Shown: one piece after another, positions 35,816-43,832 of the stretch | How positions within the stretch are numbered: position 1 is the first letter of the stretch | Layout of the letters: every line of letters starts with the position of its first letter | Source: JBBROS01 sp964246015 | GTDB lineage: Bacteria > Pseudomonadota > Alphaproteobacteria > Acetobacterales > Acetobacteraceae | Length of the DNA stretch: 64,000 nucleotides | NCBI GenBank assembly: GCA_964246015.1 | Contig: CAXTPG010000001.1 | Span: forward strand, 68,207 to 132,206 | Reading direction: 5' to 3' | Program-made: the position numbers and the translations under genes | The notes under the pieces: generated by a model | What the model was told of the DNA's origin: nothing | Seen by the model: the letters and a program-made list of their open reading frames with translations, nothing else | Databases searched by the model: none

Positions 35816-38257
35816 TCAGGCGGCCCGGGCGGGCGCCACACCATCGATGCGGCGGCGGATGGCCTCCAGCGCCTCGCCGCTCTCGACCCGCGGGGCGCAG
35901 TAGAGCGGCTGCTCCCCGGATGCGTCCGGATAGAGTGCTGCGTATTCGGCCGCGTTGTGGAACATGCCCCGGCTGTCGTCGTCGAGGAAGGTCTCGGCCG
36001 GTGCGCCCTCGGCGAGGATCACGTCGTGGCTGTCCAGCTCGATGTGGATGTACTCGACGGCACGGCACGCCATGTCCTGCACGATGGACCCGCCGTTCAC
36101 CAGCGCCCAGGCGGGAACCAGCACGCCGTCGAGGAACATCGCGTGGAGCGGCGAGATGCGGAGGTCCCGGCGGGGCAGGCCGTCCCCCAGCGCCCCGGCG
36201 CGGATGACGACGGGCAGGAGGTGCTTCTTGCCGGCAAGGAACCGCCCGGCGAAGCTGCGCCGCCCGATCCAGCGGATCGGCCGGGACGTGCCGTCGCGGG
36301 TGAGGACGGAGTCGCCGATCGCGAGGGTCTCGACCGGGCGGTCGCCGCGGCCGGTCGCGATCGCCGTGCCCGGGGTGAAGCAGGGGGTCGTGCTCTGGCT
36401 CAGCAGCGCGCCGCCGGATCCGTCGCTGGCGGCGGCGAAATACAGGCCGGCGTTGCTGCCGGAGAAGCGCAGCGTGGTGCTGTGGCCCTGGCCATCGTCG
36501 ACGGCGAGGACGTTGGTGGAGGTGTTGAAGTCCGCGACCGTGGTGGCGGCGTTGAAGCCGGCGAGGTCGATCCGGTCGTCGGCGTCGAAGCCGACGAGCG
36601 TGTTGCCGATGGTGACGTTGGCGCCGATCAGGAGGGTGGAGGCCGTGGCCGCTGCGAAGGCGATGGCGCCCGACCCGGCGGCGGTCGCGCCGAAGAGATC
36701 GAGGTTGCCGCCATAGAGCGTGGTCCCGCCTGCATAGGTGTTGACGCCCGTGAGCTGTGTGCGGCCCGTGCCGCGAAGCTCGACCGAACCGCTCCCCGAG
36801 ATGGCGGTCGTGAACAGCAGGAGGTTGCTGCGGTTGAACACGAGCGTGCCGTTGTCGGCGAGGGTCGATGCGACCAGGTCGCCGGTGGTGCCGCCGCTGC
36901 CCAGCCGGAGCGTGCTGCCGGATGCGACCGTGACACCGGAGAGATAGGATTCCGTCTCGGCCAGCGTCCAGCTCCCGGACTGGACGTTCAGCGTCTCGAA
37001 TCCCGTGGCGCCGACCAGTGTTCCGGCGCCGGTACCCAGCAGGTTGACGGTGTCGGCGCCGTTCCCGCCGTCGATGGTGCTGCTGTTCGTGCTGCCCGCC
37101 ACGTTGTTGAAGATGTCGGCGCCGTCGCCCAGCACGACGGAGCCGTTGATCGTGCCGCGGTTGGTCAGCGTGTCGGCAAAGGTGCCGGTGATTGCGATGG
37201 CCTGGCCGTTGTCGCCGGTGATCGTCCCTGAGTTGTCGATCGTCGTGGCGCCGAACGCGTTGCCCAGGTTGCTGTCGTCGGCAGTGATGGCCCGCTGCGC
37301 GCTGGTGATCAATCCACCGGCGCGGTTCACGACCGTGCCCCCTCCGATCGCCAGCGCCTCGGTCAGGCTGCCGGAGTTCGAGGTGCCGAGCGCCCGGATC
37401 GTGCCGGCGTTGTCGATGTTGACGAGGAAGTCGACGTCGATCGAGTCGCCGTCCGTGGTCCCGGCCGCGTTGCCGGTGATGGTGCCGCCGGCCTGGTTGG
37501 TGATGGTCGTCGTGCCGCTGAGCGTATCGAGGTTGATGCCCGAACCCAGGACGCCCGTGATCGTGCCGGCGTTGGTCACTGTGATGTTCTGCTTGCCGGC
37601 GATGCCGTGCCGCGCGCCCGTGATCGTGCCGGTCGCGAAGTTGTTGACCGTCCCGGCGCCCACGTCCTGGAAGTCGACGCCGTCATTGCCGGTGGCGCCG
37701 CCGACCGACTGCGCGATGATCCGCCCCGAGTTGTTGACGGTCGAGTTCGGCGTCAGCCGCACCGCGTCGTTGTTCGCGGCCCCGATCGTGGCGCCGGCAT
37801 TGTTGGTCACGGTCACGGTCGTCGTCGCGATGGTGATGTTCGCGAGATCCAACGCCTGGCCGCTGGTGGCGCCCGTGATCACGCCGCTGCCGTCGATGGC
37901 GCCGGAGACGATGTTGCCGGAGTTCACGATCGTCACGGCGCCGTTCGCCGGTCCGACGCGGACGCGGATCGTGTCGTCGGTGCTCGTCACGTTGGAGCCG
38001 GCGCCGACGGCGACGGACAGGGTGCTGCCGGCTGCGAGGGTCGTCGCCGAGTCGATCGCCCGCGCCCCGGCGCCGCCCGCCGTCACGGTGCCGTTCACCG
38101 TGATCGTCGCCGTCCCCGCCCCACCGGTCCACAGCACGGCCGACGCCGTCCCCGTGTAGCCGAACGTCCCGCCGGTATCGACGGTCAGCGCGTCCCCGCC
38201 CACCATCGTCAGTTGCGTCGTGCGGGTCGTGCCGGTCGTGATCGTCGTCGTCGCCAT
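35816..38257 (-). CDS. Large beta-repeat protein with C-terminal Hint (Hedgehog/intein) domain
   Basis: An 813-residue protein, low in Lys and rich in Gly, Thr, Ala and Asn. Residues 1 to about 400 hold roughly ten repeats of the type VTNAGTITG / IDNSGTITG, expected to form a beta-helix. TQLTGVNTYAGGTTLYGGNLDL is an autotransporter-associated beta-strand repeat. From Cys626 (CFTPGTAIATGRGDRPVETL) a Hint_2 domain follows, with HAMFLDGVLVPAWALVNGGSI. No signal peptide and no outer-membrane barrel are present, so secretion by a type I system is likely but not shown. Starts at 38269 (ATG) or 38278 (TTG) are also possible. Confidence 0.85.
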   Translation of the reverse strand: MATTTITTGTTRTTQLTMVGGDALTVDTGGTFGYTGTASAVLWTGGAGTATITVNGTVTAGGAGARAIDSATTLAAGSTLSVAVGAGSNVTSTDDTIRVRVGPANGAVTIVNSGNIVSGAIDGSGVITGATSGQALDLANITIATTTVTVTNNAGATIGAANNDAVRLTPNSTVNNSGRIIAQSVGGATGNDGVDFQDVGAGTVNNFATGTITGARHGIAGKQNITVTNAGTITGVLGSGINLDTLSGTTTITNQAGGTITGNAAGTTDGDSIDVDFLVNIDNAGTIRALGTSNSGSLTEALAIGGGTVVNRAGGLITSAQRAITADDSNLGNAFGATTIDNSGTITGDNGQAIAITGTFADTLTNRGTINGSVVLGDGADIFNNVAGSTNSSTIDGGNGADTVNLLGTGAGTLVGATGFETLNVQSGSWTLAETESYLSGVTVASGSTLRLGSGGTTGDLVASTLADNGTLVFNRSNLLLFTTAISGSGSVELRGTGRTQLTGVNTYAGGTTLYGGNLDLFGATAAGSGAIAFAAATASTLLIGANVTIGNTLVGFDADDRIDLAGFNAATTVADFNTSTNVLAVDDGQGHSTTLRFSGSNAGLYFAAASDGSGGALLSQSTTPCFTPGTAIATGRGDRPVETLAIGDSVLTRDGTSRPIRWIGRRSFAGRFLAGKKHLLPVVIRAGALGDGLPRRDLRISPLHAMFLDGVLVPAWALVNGGSIVQDMACRAVEYIHIELDSHDVILAEGAPAETFLDDDSRGMFHNAAEYAALYPDASGEQPLYCAPRVESGEALEAIRRRIDGVAPARAA

Positions 38258-38309
38258 GGGCCGGTCCATCCACGTCAAAAATCGCTGACCGTCTCGTAGC
38301 AGGGAGCCG

Positions 38310-38338
38310 ACGTCCGGTCTGTGTCAGTCCCGTGACAG
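38310..38338 (-). promoter_or_regulatory. Possible PhoB-box-like heptamers upstream of the Hint protein gene
   Basis: On the minus strand CTGTCAC (38332-38338), CTGACAC (38321-38327) and CGGACGT (38310-38316) follow each other at 11-bp spacing. They match CTGTCAT at 6, 5 and 4 of 7 positions. The orientation and a distance of about 50 bp fit regulation of the Hint gene. The first heptamer is part of a tandem palindrome, which offers another explanation. Confidence 0.3.
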
Positions 38339-38357
38339 AGTCACGTGACAGAGTCAC
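38332..38357. repeat. Tandem copies of palindrome GTGACAGAGTCAC
   Basis: The 13-bp palindrome GTGAC-AGA-GTCAC occurs twice without a gap (38332-38344 and 38345-38357). A partial inverted mate TGTCA lies at 38322-38326. The second copy covers the stop codon of the UgpE-like permease (38354-38356). It lies upstream of the Hint protein gene, so it may be a regulator binding site. Confidence 0.7.
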
Positions 38358-39151
38358 CGGATTCCCGCCCGCATGAACGACTGCACGAATTGCCGCTGGA
38401 AGATCAGGAACGCCAGCAGCAGCGGCGCCGACGTCATCAACGTCGCCGCCGTGATGATGCTCCAGTCGATGCCCTGGTCCGTGCTCGCGAAGACCGCGAG
38501 GCCCACCGTCAACGGCCGCGTCTCGACGGAGTTGGTGATGACCAGCGGCCAGAGGAAGTTGTTCCAGTGATAGCTGACCGACACCAGGCCATAGGCGACG
38601 TAGGTCGGCCAGGCGAGCGGCACGTAGACGCGCCAGATCCGCGCCAGCAACCCGCTGCCCTCCAGCCGGGCCGCGTCGTCCAGCTCCTGCGGGACCTGCC
38701 GGAAGGCCTGGCGCAGCAGGAAGACGCCGAAGGCCGACCCCAGATAGGGCAGGGCGATGCCCAGGATGCTGTCCACAAGCCCCAGGCGCGCCAGGCTGCG
38801 GTAATTGGCCACGATCAGCACGTCCGGCATGATCATCAACTGCAGCAGCACCAGCGCGAACAGCGTGTCCCGCCCCCGGAAGCGCAGGCGCGCAAAGGCA
38901 TAGGCGGCCGGCGTGCACAGCAGGAACTGCGCCACCAGCACCAGCGTGACCAGCAGGAACGTGTTGAGCAGGTACCGCGGGAAATGCGCGGCCTGCCACG
39001 CGGCAACCAGGTTCTGCGTCGTCCAGGGCGCCAGCAGCGCCAGCTTCGTCGCGTATTCCGGCGGGTGGATCGCCGCCCACGCGGCATACAAAAGCGGCAG
39101 CACCCACAGCAGGCCGAGCAGCCAGGCGCCGGCGACCTCGAGCCTTCTCAC
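38354..39151 (-). CDS. ABC transporter permease, UgpE-like (second operon)
   Basis: A 265-residue membrane protein with six helices. The EAA loop is DAARLEGSGLLARIWRVYVPLAWP; FLLRQAFRQVPQEL and VSYHWNNFLWPLVITNS are family signatures. The GTG start at 39151 overlaps the stop of the partner permease (GTGA). It is the last gene of the five-gene operon that starts at 43692. Confidence 0.93.
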   Translation of the reverse strand: MRRLEVAGAWLLGLLWVLPLLYAAWAAIHPPEYATKLALLAPWTTQNLVAAWQAAHFPRYLLNTFLLVTLVLVAQFLLCTPAAYAFARLRFRGRDTLFALVLLQLMIMPDVLIVANYRSLARLGLVDSILGIALPYLGSAFGVFLLRQAFRQVPQELDDAARLEGSGLLARIWRVYVPLAWPTYVAYGLVSVSYHWNNFLWPLVITNSVETRPLTVGLAVFASTDQGIDWSIITAATLMTSAPLLLAFLIFQRQFVQSFMRAGIR

Positions 39152-40053
39152 CGGTAATGCACCCGCCGCCCCAGCACGCCGAACTGGAATGCCGCCAGCG
39201 CCGCCAGGATCGCCAGCAGCACCGCCGTCAGCGCCGCCGCGGCGCCGGTGTCCCAGAAGCGGAACCCGGTTTCGTAGATGTAGTACAGCAGCAGCGTCGT
39301 GCTGTTGTCCGGCCCGCCGCGCGTCATCACCACGACATGGTCCACCAGCCGGAACGCGTTGATGACGGCGTTCACCATCACGAACAGGGTCGTCGGCATC
39401 AGCAGCGGCAGCACCACCCGGCGCAGCACCATCCACCGGCCCGCGCCCTCCAGCGCCGCGGCCTCCCGCAGGTGCGGCGGGATCGCCTGCAGCGCGGCCA
39501 GGTAGAAGATCATGAAGAACCCGGCCTCCTTCCACACCGCCACCGCGATCAGCGACCACAGCGCGAGCTTCGGATCCCCCAGCCAGTTGTGCCGCCCGCC
39601 CCCGAACACGCCCAGCACCTGGTCCAGCAGCCCGTAATCCGGGGTGAAGAAGAACAGCCAGATGTTCGCCACCGCGATCATGGGCAGCATCGTCGGCGTG
39701 AAATACGCAAGCCTCAGCGCCGCCCGCCCCGGGATCCCGCTGTCGACGGCAAGCGCCATCGCCAGCGCCAGCACGACGCTCACCGGGATCGTCGCCGCCG
39801 CGTAGATCGCGTTGTTCGTCAGCGCCTGGATGAACACGGGATCGTCCAGCAGCGCCCGGTAGTGGTCCAACCCCACGAACCGCGCCGGCCGGGCGCCGCG
39901 GGGCGTGGAATACAGGCTGTCGACAAGCGTCGCGACGGCCGGGACATGGGTGAAGGCCGCCAGCAGCACGACGGCCGGCAGCACCAGCAGCCACGCCTGG
40001 ATCGCGTCGCGCCTGCTCCCTCTCCCTCTCCCGTCGGGAAAGGGCTTGTTCAC
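39148..40053 (-). CDS. ABC transporter permease, UgpA-like (second operon)
   Basis: A 301-residue membrane protein. The EAA loop is REAAALEGAGRWMVLRRVVLPLLMP, and the end FGVLGRRVHYR is typical of UgpA. Six helices can be followed from AWLLVLPAVVLLAAFTHVPAV onward. The GTG start at 40053 overlaps the binding-protein stop. The first 12 codons (NKPFPDGRGRGS) coincide with a CCCTCTCCC-type hairpin repeat, so the hydrophilic N-terminal tail seems to derive from that element. Confidence 0.92.
   Translation of the reverse strand: MNKPFPDGRGRGSRRDAIQAWLLVLPAVVLLAAFTHVPAVATLVDSLYSTPRGARPARFVGLDHYRALLDDPVFIQALTNNAIYAAATIPVSVVLALAMALAVDSGIPGRAALRLAYFTPTMLPMIAVANIWLFFFTPDYGLLDQVLGVFGGGRHNWLGDPKLALWSLIAVAVWKEAGFFMIFYLAALQAIPPHLREAAALEGAGRWMVLRRVVLPLLMPTTLFVMVNAVINAFRLVDHVVVMTRGGPDNSTTLLLYYIYETGFRFWDTGAAAALTAVLLAILAALAAFQFGVLGRRVHYR
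40024..40044. repeat. CCCTCTCCC-type hairpin inside the permease start region
   Basis: CCCTCTCCC (40024-40032), a GTC loop and GGGAAAGGG (40036-40044) form a hairpin with one mismatch. It lies at codons 4-10 of the UgpA-like permease. It is a relative of the elements at 28012, 47451 and 53922. As RNA it could hinder ribosome entry between the binding protein and permease cistrons and thus lower permease yield. Confidence 0.55.
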
Positions 40054-41330
40054 GCCCGGAACGGCTTCAGAATGCGGTCGGCCTCCGTCTGCGTGTCCGC
40101 CAGCGCCTGCGCCGGCGTCTTCGCGCCGGACAGGGCGGCCTGGATGTTGTCGCCCAGCAGCTTGTAGACCCGCTGGTTCTCGAACGTCGAAAGCTCGCCG
40201 GTGGCGACCGGCAGGAAGTCCTTCGCGACGCCCGCGGCAGGGACGCGGCCGACGTAGTCCTTCAGCGCCGGCGTCTCGTACGCCTCGGGCCGGGTCGCGA
40301 TGTAGCCCGTGCGGATCGACCAGTCCGCCGCCCGCGCCGGCTCCGTCAGGAACCGCGCGAACCGCAGCGACGCCGCCCGCTCGGCCGCCGACGCGTGCTT
40401 GAAGAAGTACAGGTTCCCCCCGCCCACCACCGTCCGCGGCCCCTCCTTGCCCGGCAGCCCGGCCACGCCGAACGGGAAGCCCGCCTTCTCGCGCACGTTC
40501 GTCAGGTTGCCCGTCGTGTGCTGGATGATGGCCGTGTTGCCCTCCAGGAAGTCCGGCGACAGGGTCGCCCACGCCGTCGAACCCTCGGGCGTCGCCCCGT
40601 GCTTCGCCGCCAGGTCCCGCCAGAAGCTCAGCGCCTCCACGGCCTTCGCGTCGCGGAAATACGTCTCCGTCCCCGCCTGGTTCATCAGCGCGTGCCCGGC
40701 CTGGTTCGCCAGCGCGCCGAACGTCCACTGCGCGTTGCCCACGTCGGACGCAAGCTTCACGCCCCAGCGCGTCACCCGTCCGCTCCCGTCCCGCTTCACC
40801 AGCTTCGCCGCCGTCTCGGCCAGCTCCGCCCAGGTCCGGGGGAAGCGCTCGGGGTCGAGGCCGGCCTCCGTGAAGGTCTGCCTGTTGTAGTACATGATCG
40901 CCGTGCTGCGCTGGAACGGCACCGACCACAGCCTTCCCGCGGCGCTGCTGTTGGCCAGGAACGCCGGGTAGAACCCGTCCATCCAGCCCTGATCCAACGG
41001 CCCCAGTTGATCGAGGCTCGCGAGGATGTCCGCGTCCTGCAGGCTGTGCATCTCGGCCGCCAGCAGCACGGCCAGATGCGGACCCTGGCCGGCGCGGATG
41101 GCGGTCTGCGCCTTGGTCAGCGTCTCGCTGTAGTTGCCGGCATAGACGGGCTTCACCTCGATGCCGGTGTCCGCCCGGAACTGCTGGCAGTACCCGTCGA
41201 TGATCGCCGGGATCGGGCCGCCCACGGCGATCGGGTAATAGAAGCTGATCGTCTGCGCCGCCTGTGCCCGCAGCACGGCGGGTGCTGCAAGGCTGGCGGC
41301 AACGGTCGCAAGCAACGTGCGTCGGAGCAT
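40050..41330 (-). CDS. ABC substrate-binding protein, UgpB-like, second of a tandem pair
   Basis: A 426-residue periplasmic protein with signal LRRTLLATVAASLAAPAVLRAQA. The start of the mature part, ISFYYPIAVGGPIPAIIDGY, and KPVYAGNYSETLTKAQTAIRAG resemble UgpB, the sn-glycerol-3-phosphate binding protein (E. coli YKGNYEQNL block). VPFQRSTAIMYYN and HTTGNLTNVREKAGFPFGV are conserved in the neighbouring copy. It lies 11 bp after that copy. Ligand is inferred as a phosphorylated polyol or similar compound. Confidence 0.9.
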   Translation of the reverse strand: MLRRTLLATVAASLAAPAVLRAQAAQTISFYYPIAVGGPIPAIIDGYCQQFRADTGIEVKPVYAGNYSETLTKAQTAIRAGQGPHLAVLLAAEMHSLQDADILASLDQLGPLDQGWMDGFYPAFLANSSAAGRLWSVPFQRSTAIMYYNRQTFTEAGLDPERFPRTWAELAETAAKLVKRDGSGRVTRWGVKLASDVGNAQWTFGALANQAGHALMNQAGTETYFRDAKAVEALSFWRDLAAKHGATPEGSTAWATLSPDFLEGNTAIIQHTTGNLTNVREKAGFPFGVAGLPGKEGPRTVVGGGNLYFFKHASAAERAASLRFARFLTEPARAADWSIRTGYIATRPEAYETPALKDYVGRVPAAGVAKDFLPVATGELSTFENQRVYKLLGDNIQAALSGAKTPAQALADTQTEADRILKPFRA

Positions 41331-41341
41331 GGTCTGGGTCC

Positions 41342-42616
41342 TCACTTGAAGGGGCGGAGAAGGCGGGTCGCCGTGGCCTGCGCGTCGGCAAGCGCCGGGC
41401 CTATGGGCTTGCGGCCGGTCAGCGCCGCCTGCAGCCCGTCGTTCAGGGCCTGGGTCACGCGCTGGTTGTCGTGGGTCGAAAGCTCGGGGACCGCGAACTC
41501 CAGCTGGTCGCGCGCGACGGCGGCGGCGGGGAAGCCGGCCACGTAGTCCTTCATGCGCGGCGTCTCCCACGCATCCGGGCGCACGGCGACATAGCCGGTG
41601 TCGATGCCCCATTGCGCCGCGCGCTCCGGGCTCGTCACCCAGCGCAGGAACGTCAGCGCCGCCCGCTGCTGCTCGGGCTTCGCCGCCTTGAACAGGTGGA
41701 AGTTGCCGCCCCCGGTCGGGCTGCCGCGCCGCGTGCCCGCGGGCAGCATCGCCACCCCGAACGGGAATTTCGCGTTGGCCCGGATGTTCGAAAGGTTTCC
41801 CGTCGTCGTCCAGATCATGCCGGCGCGACCCTCCAGGAAGTCGCGCGGCGTCGTCCCCCACTCCACCAGCCCCGGCGGCGTCGCCCCGATCGACTGCAGC
41901 TCCTGCCAGTATCGCAGCGCCGCCTGCGACGACAGGCCGTCGAACATGACCTCGGTCCCGTCCGCGTTCATCAACTGCCCGCCCGTCTGGCTGACCAGCG
42001 CCTGGAACAGCCAATACGTGAACCCGGTGCCGGGGATCAGCGTGCCCCAGCGGCTGCCGTCGGGCTTGGACAGGCGCGCGGCGAAGTTGGCATGCCGGGC
42101 CCAGTCGGCGGGCGGCGTCTCCGGGTCCAGCCCCGCGCTCTCGAACGCCAGCTTGTTCCAGTACAGCACGATCGTGCTGCGCTGGAACGGCACGCCCCAC
42201 GTGTGGCCGCCGATGCGCCCGTTGGCCAGGAACGCCGGATAGAAGCTGTCGAGCCACGCGCGGTCCGCCGCGTCGGTCGCGATCTGGTCGAACGGCACGA
42301 TCAACTGGTCGTCGATCAGCGTATGCGCGTCGACGGCCAGCAGCACCGCCATCGTCGGCCCGTCGCCGGCCTTCAACGAGGCCTGCGCCTTCGTCAGCGT
42401 GTCGACGTAGCTGCCGGCATAGATCGGCCGCACCCGGATCCCCGGGTGCTCGGCCTCGAAATCCCGCGCATAGGCGTCGATGATCCGGGTGATCGGGCCG
42501 CCGACGGCGACGGGGAACAGGAAGCTGATCTCGGTCGGTGTCTGCGCCCGGACCAGGCCGGGAAGGGCAGGGGCGGCAAGCGCGGCGGCAAGCAGGGTGC
42601 GGCGGGTGGGGGTCAC
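41342..42616 (-). CDS. ABC substrate-binding protein, UgpB-like, first of a tandem pair
   Basis: A 424-residue periplasmic protein with signal TRRTLLAAALAAPALPGLVRAQ. It is homologous over its full length to the next gene: ISFLFPVAVGGPITRIIDAY, RPIYAGSYVDTLTKAQASLKAG, VPFQRSTIVLYWN, AGLDPE and TTTGNLSNIRANAKFPFGV. The GTG start at 42616 overlaps the ATPase stop (GTGA). Two binding proteins sharing one permease pair usually widen the substrate range. Confidence 0.9.
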   Translation of the reverse strand: MTPTRRTLLAAALAAPALPGLVRAQTPTEISFLFPVAVGGPITRIIDAYARDFEAEHPGIRVRPIYAGSYVDTLTKAQASLKAGDGPTMAVLLAVDAHTLIDDQLIVPFDQIATDAADRAWLDSFYPAFLANGRIGGHTWGVPFQRSTIVLYWNKLAFESAGLDPETPPADWARHANFAARLSKPDGSRWGTLIPGTGFTYWLFQALVSQTGGQLMNADGTEVMFDGLSSQAALRYWQELQSIGATPPGLVEWGTTPRDFLEGRAGMIWTTTGNLSNIRANAKFPFGVAMLPAGTRRGSPTGGGNFHLFKAAKPEQQRAALTFLRWVTSPERAAQWGIDTGYVAVRPDAWETPRMKDYVAGFPAAAVARDQLEFAVPELSTHDNQRVTQALNDGLQAALTGRKPIGPALADAQATATRLLRPFK

Positions 42617-43692
42617 GGCTGGCTCCTCGGCAGGCGCCGCCCATCGGCGCCGAACAGGTGGATCGCGGCGGGATCGAAGCCCAGGCGCAGCGCCGCGCCG
42701 GCGGGCGGCAGCACCCGGCCGGGCAGGCGGGCCAGCACCGTGGACGCCCCGACCCGGCATTCGAGGACGGTGTCCGCGCCCAGGTATTCCGCATGCACGA
42801 CCGTCGCGGGCAGTCCGTCCGCGGCCAGGTGCAGCGCCTCCGGCCGCAAGCCCAGCGTGGCGCCCTCCCGCGCCAGCACCGGCCCGTCCGTGCCGGCGGC
42901 GACAAGCCCGCCGCCGCCGGGCGAGAGCGGCAGAAGGTTCATCGGCGGCTGCCCGATGAACGCGGCCGCGAAGATCGTCTCCGGCTCGGCATACAGCACA
43001 TCCGGCGCCGAATCCTGCTCCACCCGCCCGGCCCGCAGCAGCACGACCTGGTCGGCCATGCCCATCGCCTCGGTCTGGTCGTGCGTGACATACAGCATCG
43101 TGATCCCCAGCCGCCGTTGCAGCGCCAGGATCTCCCGCCGCATCTCGGCCCGAAGCTGCGCATCGAGGTTGCTCAGCGGCTCGTCCATCAGGCACACCGG
43201 CGCCTCCGCCACCACGGCGCGGCCCAGCGCCACCCGCTGCTGCTGCCCGCCCGAAAGCTGCCCCGGCTTGCGATCCAGCAACGCGGACAGCCCCAGCATC
43301 CCGGCCGCATCCGAAAGCCGCCGCCGCCGCTCCGGCGCCGGAACCCCCCTCGCGCGCAGCCCGAACTGGATGTTCTCCGCAACGCTCAGATGCGGGAACA
43401 GCGCATAGGACTGGAACACCATCGCAAGCCCCCGCGCCGCCGGCGGCAGCGCCGTCACGTCCCGCCCGCCGATCCAAACCTGGCCCGCATCCGCCTGCTC
43501 CAGCCCCGCCACGATCCGCAGCAGCGTCGTCTTGCCGCAGCCCGACGGCCCGAGCAGCACCGCGAACCGCCCCGCCTCCACGTCGATCGACACGGCATCG
43601 AGCGCAGGCGCCCCCGCACCGGGAAAGCGGCGCGATACGCCCGCCAGCCGGATCGGCGCGGCGGTCGACAGCACGTGTGTGTCTCTGGGCAT
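42613..43692 (-). CDS. ABC transporter ATP-binding protein, UgpC-like (second operon)
   Basis: A 359-residue ATPase with Walker A GPSGCGKTT, VFQSYALFPHL, signature LSGGQQQR, Walker B CLMDEPLSNLD and VTHDQTEAMGMAD. The C-terminal regulatory OB fold starts near residue 235 (FIGQPPMNLLPL). It is the first gene of a leftward operon: ATPase, two binding proteins, two permeases. ATG 43692 is taken; a GTG one codon upstream is possible. Three Pho-box heptamers lie 36-64 bp upstream in the correct orientation. Confidence 0.94.
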   Translation of the reverse strand: MPRDTHVLSTAAPIRLAGVSRRFPGAGAPALDAVSIDVEAGRFAVLLGPSGCGKTTLLRIVAGLEQADAGQVWIGGRDVTALPPAARGLAMVFQSYALFPHLSVAENIQFGLRARGVPAPERRRRLSDAAGMLGLSALLDRKPGQLSGGQQQRVALGRAVVAEAPVCLMDEPLSNLDAQLRAEMRREILALQRRLGITMLYVTHDQTEAMGMADQVVLLRAGRVEQDSAPDVLYAEPETIFAAAFIGQPPMNLLPLSPGGGGLVAAGTDGPVLAREGATLGLRPEALHLAADGLPATVVHAEYLGADTVLECRVGASTVLARLPGRVLPPAGAALRLGFDPAAIHLFGADGRRLPRSQP

Positions 43693-43727
43693 CACGCGGC
43701 TGCTACCCGCCCTGGCGGCGCGCCCGC

Positions 43728-43756
43728 GTGACGGAACGATGACCGTTGCATGACAG
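43728..43756 (-). promoter_or_regulatory. Candidate PhoB box (three heptamers) before the second ABC operon
   Basis: On the minus strand CTGTCAT (43750-43756), CGGTCAT (43739-43745) and CCGTCAC (43728-43734) are spaced exactly 11 bp apart. They match the CTGTCAT consensus at 7, 6 and 5 of 7 positions. The array points to the ATPase gene, whose start is 36 bp further on. On the other side the Na/Pi-type symporter begins 77 bp away, so one box may serve both promoters. Confidence 0.6.
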
Positions 43757-43832
43757 ATCGTGGCGAGCGCCCCGGACGCCTTGCCCCGCCGCGGCGCAAC
43801 GGTGAAAGAAGCGGCAACCGGAAAGGTTGTGG

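Noticed and set aside
35607..35903. A 98-codon open frame starting with GTG
   Set aside because: Its first part is the C-terminal half of the broken antitoxin; the rest runs antisense into the Hint protein gene and lacks similarity. Annotated as pseudogene instead.
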